A stretch of DNA of 16,994 nt. Origin: an uncultured Lachnospiraceae bacterium (lineage in GTDB: Bacteria; Bacillota; Clostridia; Lachnospirales; Lachnospiraceae). Each line of letters opens with the position of its first letter. Positions within the stretch are counted from its first letter, which is position 1. This document shows, in pieces, positions 8,066 through 16,040 of this stretch. The notes under the pieces were generated by a model. That model was not told the origin of the DNA. It made no database searches and was given only the letters and a program-made list of their open reading frames with translations. A program made the position numbers and the translations under genes. The stretch spans positions 1 through 16,994 of the forward strand of contig CAJUKV010000059.1 in assembly GCA_910587305.1 (NCBI GenBank), given 5' to 3'.

Positions 8066-8795
8066 ACAAGTCACCTCCCTCAAATTCCCTTAAGCCTTTA
8101 AAATTCAAATCCACTACAAATTGTTTTTGTGGCGCGTCCCGTAAAATATGCCTGATCTCGCATTCTTCGGGGCGCGGGAAATGGATTACGCCGTCTGTCA
8201 TTTGCGCATTCCAGAGCCGGACGGTCATTTTCCCTTTTTCTTCTTCCCGAACTGCCTCGTCGGGATAAGTAATCCCGTGCACCATGATGCCAAAGGATAA
8301 ATTCATATTGTCATACGCCCCATCGCCTTGGCCTAAAGAACAGGGCTCCACATATCCCTGACATTCCCTTGCGCCTAAGAAAATATCCCTTCTTCCGCCT
8401 CTTTCAACCATTCTTCTGGCAATATCATAGTGCTTGTTCTCATTTCTGTCATGCGCCAAATCAGCCCGGTTTTCATTCCATTCGAAATGCGCTTTTACCC
8501 GGTATTCCACATCCCGCAGATAAGTATAATAGGATAAATCATTCCCACCCCTGTATTTGATTGGTCTTATCCCTTTTGATTCCGTCCGAATCAGATTCAT
8601 GATACGGCATTCGTCAATGATCCAGGTTATAGTAGGTTTCCAGTAAATTGATTCCGTTATCCCCTTTAGCGCCTGATAGGTCGGTATCTGATAGCTGCAT
8701 TTCTCACCCCCTGTCTTAGACAGCGGGTCCGTAAATAACGCATATCTGCCAAACACACTGTATTCAATCACATTAGGCTTGTCCAAACTTTTCAC
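8040..8795 (-). CDS. cas5c: Cas5c, pre-crRNA processing endoribonuclease and Cascade subunit
   Basis: The protein carries the strong Cas5c signature VFGRYALFTDPLSKTGGEKC, then SYQIPTYQALKGI and SIYWKPT near the N-terminus. In type I-C, Cas5c replaces Cas6: it cuts pre-crRNA at the base of the repeat hairpin and stays on the 5' handle. The KAH in YRVKAHFEW and the tyrosines of SYQIPTY are candidate catalytic residues, but I cannot assign them firmly. The start is uncertain. An ATG at 8852 would overlap cas3 and has no close ribosome binding site. A GTG at 8795 gives 251 residues. A TTG at 8786 has the better-spaced AAAGGA. I report 8795. The 3' end overlaps cas8c by 26 nt. Confidence 0.93.
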   Translation of the reverse strand: MKSLDKPNVIEYSVFGRYALFTDPLSKTGGEKCSYQIPTYQALKGITESIYWKPTITWIIDECRIMNLIRTESKGIRPIKYRGGNDLSYYTYLRDVEYRVKAHFEWNENRADLAHDRNENKHYDIARRMVERGGRRDIFLGARECQGYVEPCSLGQGDGAYDNMNLSFGIMVHGITYPDEAVREEEKGKMTVRLWNAQMTDGVIHFPRPEECEIRHILRDAPQKQFVVDLNFKGLREFEGGDLFGMAKDIG

Positions 8796-8814
8796 ATCCT
8801 TTCCCGTTTCCCTG

Positions 8815-11256
8815 TTAAATAATAAGCGTTTCCCATTCCGGTGTAATTCCATAGTCGTTGTGGTAGGCTCCCGGCGCGGCCACCATGTATAAACCCGGTA
8901 TTTTGTCGCTGACCGGCTCTATCAGGCCATCAAATCTCTTTAATTGACTTTCTCTGACATTCACCGTGTATCGCTGCGCCTGTCGAATATAAGATTTTAT
9001 ACTCGAAATATCTGTGCTATTTTGAATAGAGTTTATCAGTTCCGCCCCTTTCTTATAAGGAACAATAGTGCCAAAGGAATGATCCTCTATGACTCTGTAG
9101 AACTGCCCCGCCGTTTTGTATGCCTGATTCATATAGTTTTTCTTTTTTTCAGGAATAAAGCCTTTCGAGAGAAGTTCTAAAATGTTGGTATCCATTCTTT
9201 CTATTGGAAAATTCATTTTGTCCGCCGCGCTAAAATACACGGCCCGATAATAAGCGTCCATCCATTCCGAATCCAAAAGGCTGCCGGTATTTCCGCTCTC
9301 TTTATACTGGTAAATGATATTTTCCGTTATCCTTACATTTTGCTTTAGCTCAGTCATATTGCCGGCGTTTTCGCCTTCCAGCATAATCAAATTTACATTT
9401 CCCCGCTCCATTTCACCGTTTCTGTTGCACCTCCCCGCAGTCTGCGCCAGACTGTCCAGCCCCGCCATGGAACGGTATACGCATTCAAAAGAAATATCAA
9501 CCCCTGCCTCAATCAGGTTAGTGCTTACCACGACAATATTTTCCTGTTTCTTCGAAAGAATTTCTTTTATGGAATGTATCTTATCGCTTCTGTGCTCGGC
9601 ACACAGATTTGTCGTGAGGTATTCGGCATTGATATTGAATCCCCTTAAAATGTCATACAATTTTTTCACAGCCGATTTCGTATTCAAAACCACAAGAATA
9701 GAATGATATTCCGCCGACTTTTCCGCGATTTCATTTCCAAGGCTCTCAAATGTATATTTCTGATTTTTCCCGGGAGCGTTCACGCTCACCCGATCAAATA
9801 TATGAAACCAGTCCGTAACATTTTCAATCATATCTTTCGGTTCGCTGTAACAGATTGGGCATTTTGCCGCCTCCAAATCCGGCTGGGTAGCCGTGCACAA
9901 AATAATGTTTGTATTGCACACCGCATTTAAAAAATTAATCATGTAGTTAAAGGTATGAATACACTTAAGCGGCATCGACTGAACCTCGTCGATAATCACG
10001 ACTGCATTGACAAGCCGGTGCATCCGCCGTATGGACTCGCTTTTATCTGAAAAAAGCGTGTTCATAAACTGTACGAATGTGGTACAGATAAACGGTTCCT
10101 CCCAGTTAATATCATATTTGGAAAATCTGTTATGCCGGTAATCCTCGTCCTCCTCTTTGTCACTTCTGACCACGGATGAGTGGTGTTCTAAAATCCATTC
10201 ATCATTCCCGATTGCCTGACGAAAGACTTGGGCATTTTGTTCCGTAATCGAAATGTACGGCGACACATAAATGATGCGCTCCGCTTCCCTGTGTTTCCCG
10301 CAATATTCCAATGCGTAGGCAAGACCGCTGAGGGTTTTTCCCCCTCCGGTGGGGATTGGGAGACAATATATTCCTGCAGGATGCCTTGCAAACTGTCTGC
10401 ACATATCCTGCAAAGAATTTCTTGCGTAAAATATTTTTTTCTCTTTGTCGGTCATCTGGGAAACATTGGCGGATTGCCGCTTTTTTTCCATATATGCGTC
10501 AAAATTTTCTTTTGCCTGCCGGAAAATCTCCTGTAAATCGCCCTGCGGGTAAAGTTCGGATTGCTTTGTCAACGTATCGACATTGTCCATAAAGTCCGAA
10601 GTTGCCTCCCAGTCCGAATCAATTAACAGGGACAATATCAGCCTCTGCAGACAGGAAAACAAAAAAAGCCTGCAGTCAGATAACGCCTCCCGTACATCTT
10701 TTCCGTTTTTAGACGCCACCATAGGTTTTAATCTGTCAAAAAGTACCTTTATCTTATTCCAAATGATATCAAATTCCTGACAGGCGTTCGCCAGAATCTG
10801 CTCCGTTTCATATGTATTCAGATAATCTTTCCCTGCGTTGATGCACGACTCGTCATAGTCCTCCACCTTATCCAGCTTTTTTGAAAAAATATCGGTGTGG
10901 TCTTCATCAACACAGTCAAATAAACCATGATGGGCGGCGATTGCATAGGAAATCATCTCAATCATATACTTTTTGTTGCCCTCATCGCTGTGATGCCTGT
11001 CATAAAAATACTTTGCCCCTGTGGACGCGTGGGCGATGCTTCCCCGCAATTTTTGCCTTGTGCGCTCGTCCTCATGAAGGTAATCATGAAACTTTTGCTT
11101 GTTTTTACCCAAATCATGAAAAAGACCGCACAATGCCATCACCTGGGAAAGACCGCATCTCTCCCCTTTTTGGGCGCATAGAAAAGTAGTCTTTTCCGTA
11201 TGCTCCGCTACGGATTCTTCTCTGCCGAGTCCGTCGTCCGAAATGTGCGCTGTCAT
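8815..11256 (-). CDS. cas3: CRISPR-associated helicase-nuclease Cas3
   Basis: This 813-residue protein has the full Cas3 layout. The N-terminal HD nuclease shows H19, H47-D48 (FHDLGK), H76, H109-H110 (AAHHG) and D213/D215 (DSDW). The superfamily 2 helicase follows, with Walker A PTGGGKT (302-308), DEVQ (423-426), TAT (455-457), STNLIEAGVDISF (578-590) and QTAGRCNRNGE (605-615). Cas3 is recruited by target-bound Cascade and degrades invader DNA processively. The ATG at 11256 has GGGGGA 5 nt upstream. It is the first cas gene, but only 28 bp separate it from the HAD fusion gene before it, and I see no convincing promoter there. All catalytic motifs are intact. Confidence 0.97.
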   Translation of the reverse strand: MTAHISDDGLGREESVAEHTEKTTFLCAQKGERCGLSQVMALCGLFHDLGKNKQKFHDYLHEDERTRQKLRGSIAHASTGAKYFYDRHHSDEGNKKYMIEMISYAIAAHHGLFDCVDEDHTDIFSKKLDKVEDYDESCINAGKDYLNTYETEQILANACQEFDIIWNKIKVLFDRLKPMVASKNGKDVREALSDCRLFLFSCLQRLILSLLIDSDWEATSDFMDNVDTLTKQSELYPQGDLQEIFRQAKENFDAYMEKKRQSANVSQMTDKEKKIFYARNSLQDMCRQFARHPAGIYCLPIPTGGGKTLSGLAYALEYCGKHREAERIIYVSPYISITEQNAQVFRQAIGNDEWILEHHSSVVRSDKEEDEDYRHNRFSKYDINWEEPFICTTFVQFMNTLFSDKSESIRRMHRLVNAVVIIDEVQSMPLKCIHTFNYMINFLNAVCNTNIILCTATQPDLEAAKCPICYSEPKDMIENVTDWFHIFDRVSVNAPGKNQKYTFESLGNEIAEKSAEYHSILVVLNTKSAVKKLYDILRGFNINAEYLTTNLCAEHRSDKIHSIKEILSKKQENIVVVSTNLIEAGVDISFECVYRSMAGLDSLAQTAGRCNRNGEMERGNVNLIMLEGENAGNMTELKQNVRITENIIYQYKESGNTGSLLDSEWMDAYYRAVYFSAADKMNFPIERMDTNILELLSKGFIPEKKKNYMNQAYKTAGQFYRVIEDHSFGTIVPYKKGAELINSIQNSTDISSIKSYIRQAQRYTVNVRESQLKRFDGLIEPVSDKIPGLYMVAAPGAYHNDYGITPEWETLII

Positions 11257-11284
11257 ATGAATCCCCCATTCTTGTCAGTAGCCC

Positions 11285-13030
11285 TCAGAGTTCACCCTGT
11301 CCGCAAAGGCGAACCATTTCCTCATCTTCCCTTGAATCCCCTGCCGCAAAAGCATCCCGCGGGGAAACGCCAATCCAATTACACAGAGTCTTAACTCCCT
11401 GAGCCTTATCCGCTTTGGCGGACACGATTTCCAGACAATTCCCCTCTATAAAATACCGGGCTTCTTCCCGTCCTTCCTCCGGCAGGGCGGCAAACAGCTC
11501 CCCTGCCTCCCGCTCCTCCCATGGCCTGTGAGAGGAGCGAAAAAGCGTTATTTTATACAAACCCTCTTTCTCCCTGCAGGTCAAAATCCGAAAAGAGTAT
11601 TTCTGTTTAAAAGGCCCTAACCACTCGGGCCATCTCCGGTCTAAAAAAGAAAAAGACTCCCTCTTTTTTCCCTCTCCTGTAGAGCTTTCTGTGGAGTTTT
11701 CCGTGGAATTTTTTATGGAGCTTTCTGTGAAATTTACCGCAAAATTTTCTCCTGAATTTTCTCCAAAGGGTTCTCCCTGGTTTTCTTCCGACACATCCTC
11801 CAACACGATATGTGCGCCACCTGCAAAAATTCCTCCCTGAAACAGACGCCTGATTTTACGGCAGCGTTTCATGGCTTCTTTATAAGGCAGCGTGGTGGCG
11901 AAAAAAAGCCTGGTCTTTTCTCTGTAAAGCGCCTCTAACCCCGCTACAATATCAGCCGGACATTCATCATTATGTCCCCGTATCCCGCAAGTTTTGTCTG
12001 CGGTACCGCACCAATCGGCCCTTTGAGAGGAAGCTTCAAACTTTTGCCCCCTGCCTGTCGCAACTTGCGCCTGTGCTGCCTGCGCTCCCCTCTCGTCAGA
12101 CAAAACAGACTTCGGAGCCGTATTGGCAGGAAACAATGTTCCCTCTATATCCAGAAAGACCGCCCTGGGATGCCGTGGAATCCGAAACAGAGGATAATCC
12201 CCAAACAAGATTTTATTGATAAAGTCCTCCCGCCCGCCATAGGCGAGAAAACAGGAACACTGTTTTCTCCCACAAGAAGGAGCCGGAAAAGAAGTTTTTT
12301 CCCATTCTTTCCAGCTCATTTCCATTTTCCTGCTGATATTGCAGGTGTGAACCGCGCCGTTTCCCTCCACAAAAAGCCGCCCTTCACATTTTGTAAAATC
12401 GGCCGGCGTCGGTATCAGCTCCCTGAAAAAATAAGGGTCTATCTCTGTGAAAACCCTTTCTTCCTCCGCAGTGTAACGCCTTTTAAGGCCGTCCATTTTG
12501 TTAACCCAAAGATAAATTTCCCGGGGCAGCTTATCCCTAAGCTCTCTTAAAAGAGACGCATTTTCGGGTGCTCCCACAGCCCCTGCGCAAAAGACGACGC
12601 CCGCCTGCTTAAGCTCCCGGCACTTTTTTGCAAATTCCGAAACCGTAGTCATTTCCGGGTGAAAGGTGGCCCAAAGCCTTAATTTATCTATTCTTCCTCC
12701 CGCTTTCCCAAAACAGGTAAGAAATTCCTGAACGTGAAAGCTTAAGTTCGTCTGGGCCCCCACGGCGTCTATCCCAGAAAGGGAACTGATATGCGCCAGC
12801 CCCTCCAAATACCATGAATGAATCAGCGCCTCTCCATAGGGAACCACCATCAAGGCGCGGAGAGAAAGCGCTGCGGCGCATTTTTCAAAATCAGCCTGAA
12901 AAGAAAGCCACTGCTTTTTATCCCTCTCCAGCTCCCGCTCCGACATGGGATGTTTGGAAAAAGGGCAATAAGAGCAACGGTAATTACAACTTTTCAGGCT
13001 CCCCCGGTACAGCATCATATGTCCGCCCAT
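11285..13030 (-). CDS. STM4011-like radical SAM domain fused to a HAD-family hydrolase domain
   Basis: The 581-residue protein has two parts. Residues 1-270 resemble the STM4011 radical SAM family: YRGSLKSCNYRCSYCPFSKH gives the CxxxCxxC cluster motif (C15, C19, C22), and a later cysteine group (C215, C230, C253, C258, C260) may hold an auxiliary cluster. Residues 288-581 look like a HAD hydrolase: AVFLDIEGTLF (D294, with E296 where many HADs have Asp), FFATT, K542 or K547, and GDSREDEEM (D565). Two poor-complexity inserts, about 303-358 and 413-458, interrupt the HAD part. The end, RLCGQGEL, lacks the usual GVAMGNA tail. The ATG at 13030 has GGGAGG 6 nt upstream and overlaps the STM4012-like gene by 47 nt, so the two are coupled. 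The substrate is unknown. Confidence 0.8.
   Translation of the reverse strand: MGGHMMLYRGSLKSCNYRCSYCPFSKHPMSERELERDKKQWLSFQADFEKCAAALSLRALMVVPYGEALIHSWYLEGLAHISSLSGIDAVGAQTNLSFHVQEFLTCFGKAGGRIDKLRLWATFHPEMTTVSEFAKKCRELKQAGVVFCAGAVGAPENASLLRELRDKLPREIYLWVNKMDGLKRRYTAEEERVFTEIDPYFFRELIPTPADFTKCEGRLFVEGNGAVHTCNISRKMEMSWKEWEKTSFPAPSCGRKQCSCFLAYGGREDFINKILFGDYPLFRIPRHPRAVFLDIEGTLFPANTAPKSVLSDERGAQAAQAQVATGRGQKFEASSQRADWCGTADKTCGIRGHNDECPADIVAGLEALYREKTRLFFATTLPYKEAMKRCRKIRRLFQGGIFAGGAHIVLEDVSEENQGEPFGENSGENFAVNFTESSIKNSTENSTESSTGEGKKRESFSFLDRRWPEWLGPFKQKYSFRILTCREKEGLYKITLFRSSHRPWEEREAGELFAALPEEGREEARYFIEGNCLEIVSAKADKAQGVKTLCNWIGVSPRDAFAAGDSREDEEMVRLCGQGEL
11681..11776 (-). repeat. In-frame 12-bp coding minisatellite, eight degenerate units
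   Basis: Eight 12-nt units, such as GGAGAAAATTCA, ACAGAAAGCTCC and ACGGAAAACTCC, encode the four-residue units GEPF, GENS, GENF, AVNF, TESS, IKNS, TENS and TESS at residues 419-450 of the HAD fusion protein. A gain or loss of units keeps the reading frame. The product is a hydrophilic linker inside the HAD domain. Confidence 0.85.
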
Positions 13031-14429
13031 AACTTTCCTCCCATTCTTTCATGGCCTTTCGAATCTGCGGTGAAATAAGCTGCGGGCCCAAATAGTCAGA
13101 AAGCGCAAGCCCCTTTTCCGTCAGGGTAAGATACGCTTCCGCTCTGTTTTTCCTAACATATCCGTCATCCGTCCAGCTTTGAAGCAACGGAAAATCTTCC
13201 ATGACATCGCTTCCAAAACGCCTCCGATACGCCTCCAAAGGCAGCCCCGGACGAATCAGCAGATGGCGGATTACAAAACGCCGCTTTATTTCCTCCGAAG
13301 ATAACAAAATTCCGTGGGTAATCTCCGTATGGTCCCCGCACCTTTCGTACTCCTCTATCCGCGCAAGACATTCCTTCTGTCCTACCCCGTAGGGACTGCA
13401 AAAATGCAGCCTGCCTAAATAACTTCGTCCCCCGCATCCTAACGCAAGGGATGTGCCAAAGCCGCATTCGGAAAATTTCCGCCTCTCACATGACCTTACA
13501 AACCTTCGCATGGAATCCTGGCGGAAGCCTTTCTCTTTCAGAAAATGACTGGCCAGCTGATACTGCTTTAACGCCCCCTTCCAATCAGGAATCATCCCTT
13601 CCCGCTTAAGTCCCACGCCTTGTTTTATGTATAAGGGATATAAAAAGATTTCGTCCGGCTCATAGGATACGGCCTCCTGCAAAGACTGAAGCAGGCTCTC
13701 CCCACTCTGCCCCGGAATCCCGTAAATAAAATCTAAATTCACACAGGGAAAATCAAAAGATTTCAAAAGCCTTAACGCTTCCCGGGCTCTTTGGGCGCCG
13801 TGCTGCCTTCTGAGGCTCAAAAGCTCCTTGTCGGAAAAGCTCTGAATCCCCATACTGATTCTCGTCACCCCCGCCTTTTTCAAAAGCGCAAGCTTTTCTT
13901 CCGTGGTCTGAGCCGGCGCCGTCTCAATCACAAATTCCCTTTCCCCACTAAAGTGAAAATGTGTTTCCAAAAGATCGAACATCCTCTCTAACTGTGCCTC
14001 CGTAAGATACAAAGGCGTGCCTCCCCCAATCGTAAGGGCCGAAAACTCCGTATTATGGGGGGCCAAAAGCTCCTCATACTGCCCGCACTGCCGCTTAACA
14101 GCCTCCAAATATCGGTCCACGGACTCACGCCCCTGCCCGGTAACCGAAAAAAGATTGCAGTAGCCGCACTTTGTCTGACAAAAAGGAATGTGCAGATATA
14201 GCCCATGCCCCGAACCCTTAAGAAGCGGCGCATATTCTCCGAGGGAAATGCCTTTCAGCGGGCGGTAAGCGGTCTTATGAGGATAACTGTACATATACTG
14301 AACATAGGGATTTTCCACAGAGAGAGTCTCCGAATCCGAACTCATAGAATTTAAGTTCTCCAAATACAAGTTCAAAGTATTTATATTTGGGAATTTCAGC
14401 TTTTCCGAATCTGTATTCGAAGAACTCAT
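12984..14429 (-). CDS. STM4012-like (HemN-related) radical SAM protein
   Basis: This 481-residue protein has the HemN-like core LYLHIPFCQTKCGYCNLF with cluster cysteines C84, C88 and C91. It also has TIGGGTP (GGGTP at 135-139), RISMGIQSF (190-198) and NLDFIYGIPGQ (231-241), and a C-terminal winged-helix-like region. The segment YMYSYPHKTAYRPL before the cluster, together with the STM4011-like partner just downstream, points to the STM4012 family rather than a coproporphyrinogen dehydrogenase. Its reaction is not known to me. Residues 1-40 are a Ser/Asn-rich extension with a partial internal duplication. An in-frame ATG at 14345 is an alternative start; the ATG at 14429 has GGGAGG upstream with a long 11-nt spacer. 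It overlaps the next gene by 47 nt. The other genes usual in STM4011-4015 clusters are not in the window. Confidence 0.82.
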   Translation of the reverse strand: MSSSNTDSEKLKFPNINTLNLYLENLNSMSSDSETLSVENPYVQYMYSYPHKTAYRPLKGISLGEYAPLLKGSGHGLYLHIPFCQTKCGYCNLFSVTGQGRESVDRYLEAVKRQCGQYEELLAPHNTEFSALTIGGGTPLYLTEAQLERMFDLLETHFHFSGEREFVIETAPAQTTEEKLALLKKAGVTRISMGIQSFSDKELLSLRRQHGAQRAREALRLLKSFDFPCVNLDFIYGIPGQSGESLLQSLQEAVSYEPDEIFLYPLYIKQGVGLKREGMIPDWKGALKQYQLASHFLKEKGFRQDSMRRFVRSCERRKFSECGFGTSLALGCGGRSYLGRLHFCSPYGVGQKECLARIEEYERCGDHTEITHGILLSSEEIKRRFVIRHLLIRPGLPLEAYRRRFGSDVMEDFPLLQSWTDDGYVRKNRAEAYLTLTEKGLALSDYLGPQLISPQIRKAMKEWEESYGRTYDAVPGEPEKL

Positions 14430-14575
14430 TTTCCCACATACCTCCCTTCAGGATTGTGTCAAGCTAAAACTAAACTTTTTTATACTTTTTTAAGATTTTC
14501 TGCTACATTAATTCATGCCCTGTCGTTCAATACAATCCAACTAAACCATAAACGCCTTGAAGTATCATTTAATCA

Positions 14576-15630
14576 TTACTTTTTAACCCATTTTCCCATT
14601 TTGCGTCCGCCAACACGTTCAATGATATTTCTTCCAACCATTTCTTTCATAATCCGTTTCACTGTTCTTTCTGAACATTCCACTTTTACAGCAATCTGAG
14701 CCTGTGTCACTTTGGGATTTTCTTTTATTACTGATAATATGTTTTCTTCTAAAGTGCCATTTAAAGTGTCATTTAAAGTGCCATTTTGCACTTTAGACTG
14801 CTCCAAAGGCTTAAATTTCACCATAATATCTTCTAAATGTAATGTATATTCAGGAATCGGTACACCATAACTTTTACATTCCTCACATATTTTCTCTATT
14901 CCACGTCCCCATGTCTCAACATAACCTGCACGGAAGAATCCATTTGCTATATTCGGGTTATAAGGCACTGAACCATGAATCTCATCCTGATAGCGTAAGT
15001 CAGAGCCTTCTCCAAAATAGCCAATTTTAATATAAGCACCTGTTACCCATTTTTCCGGATTGCGGTGAAACAATAAAATTGCTGCCCTTTTCAACTTCCC
15101 GTTTTCAATCAGGCCAAGGCTATCAAGAAGCTGTCCATTATCCATATTCAGGTCTTCTTCTATCATTCTTCCGCTTCGCAAAGCCTCACGTCGAAAAATA
15201 TCAAAGCTCTCTTTATCCAAATCATCAACTGACACTCCATCCACCGGAACCGCATCCCATTTGTATCCGGTTTTAGACAATAGAAACTCCGTCAATGCCG
15301 CACTCTGAGAAGTTGCTTTGTGCTACCGCTCCGATAATGGTATTCCCCTTTAAAGTTCACCGGATAACTGCTAGAATTAACGCATATTTCAATGTAATCT
15401 TTTCCATCTTGTGTCAACAGATTTACATCTGCAATGATTCCAAGGATATCTCTGACTTTATTTGGAATATCTTCTAACAGCTTTTTACTGTCTTTGACTC
15501 CAATTACTGCTCCATAATCATCTGTTCCAATATATATCCTGCCGCCCTGCGCGTTGGCAAAACCACAGATCCATTTTAAATATTCATCTCGCCAGGATTC
15601 TTTCCATTCTATGTTCTGACTTTCGGCCAT
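14576..15630 (-). pseudogene. Broken AlbA_2 / HATPase_c_4 / winged-helix regulator
   Basis: Two adjoining frames together make one decayed gene. The first (15292-15630) is an AlbA_2 (Schlafen-like) DNA-binding domain: ESQNIEWKESWRDEYLKWIC, ANAQGGRIYIG and YHYRSGSTKQ. It runs out of frame at LLRVRH. The second (14576-15295) continues the same protein with LTEFLLSKTGYKWDAVPVDG, KLKRAAILLFHRNPEKW, PYNPNIANGFFRAGYVETWG and a C-terminal winged helix. A one-base deletion between about 15298 and 15312 would explain the break. In addition, the family normally has roughly 70-100 residues with a REAxxNAxVHRxY-type ATPase motif between EIHGS and PYNP. Here these abut (14966-14971), so an internal deletion is likely. 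The start at 15630 has AGGAGG 7 nt upstream. Intact relatives are putative transcriptional regulators. Confidence 0.85.
14751..14786 (-). repeat. Three tandem 12-bp units in the regulator pseudogene
   Basis: The plus strand reads AAAGTGCCATTT, AAAGTGTCATTT, AAAGTGCCATTT in direct succession, encoding the linker NGTLNDTLNGTL ahead of the winged-helix domain. A partly inverted copy, TGCACTTTA, follows directly. Confidence 0.85.
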
Positions 15631-16040
15631 ACCAGACTCCTCCTGAATCTTAAATCCTGTTTTCCAGCTAAAACAATAGCCATATATAATTTCCTATTTT
15701 TATCTCATGTGATTTATATTGAATTTTACCACATCTTATTAATTTCCTCAATTTAATAATTCAGGTTCCTAATTAAACAAAACTTCTTCTCTATATAGGT
15801 ATACTCTCCCTCACACAAAGCGCTCCATAAGCTATAATGTAACCTGACTTTTACAATTTTTCATGAAAATATGTCACAAATTTATGATAACACATTCTTT
15901 GGTATTTATCATCAAGAAGATGTTATGTAATTTGAACTTTTTTGACTTTTGTTCAATCAAATTGATAACAAACAGATAATAATTTCGAACATTTTAACCT
16001 GCAAGCGAAAATATTCGATATTTTAAATGAACTATCCGAC
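15631..16040 (-). other. AT-rich intergenic region without a supported gene
   Basis: These 410 bp are strongly AT-rich. They hold the promoter for the downstream pseudogene and a short AT-only palindrome (16008-16024). Some short plus-strand stretches read as plausible peptide, but stops interrupt them. I see no tRNA, riboswitch or clear terminator. Confidence 0.6.
15723..15751 (-). promoter_or_regulatory. Promoter for the regulator pseudogene
   Basis: On the minus strand TTGAGG (15746-15751) is followed after 17 nt by TAAAAT (15723-15728), preceded by TGG as in an extended -10 element. Transcription would start near 15716, about 86 nt before the ATG at 15630. Confidence 0.5.

Noticed and set aside
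8066..8083. Longer cas8c start at the TTG at 8083
   Set aside because: The ribosome binding site GGAGG lies within this extension, and family members begin at the later AWLKTLAETYD position.
8796..8852. Longer cas5c start at the ATG at 8852
   Set aside because: It overlaps cas3 by 38 nt, has no well-placed ribosome binding site, and adds about 19 residues not typical of Cas5c; kept as a stated alternative only.
9314..9930. Plus-strand open frames opposite cas3 and other cas genes
   Set aside because: They are antisense shadows with no domain similarity or initiation signals, while the minus-strand proteins are clearly conserved.
14430..14575. Promoter for the STM4012-like gene in the gap upstream (TTGACA near 14456, TATAAA near 14483)
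   Set aside because: The boxes do not pair at acceptable spacing, and TTGACA lies too close to the start codon; a promoter is likely but not assignable.
16008..16024. Palindrome AAAATAT / ATATTTT just after the CPBP gene, considered as a terminator
   Set aside because: The stem is AT-only and is not followed by a T-run on the minus strand.
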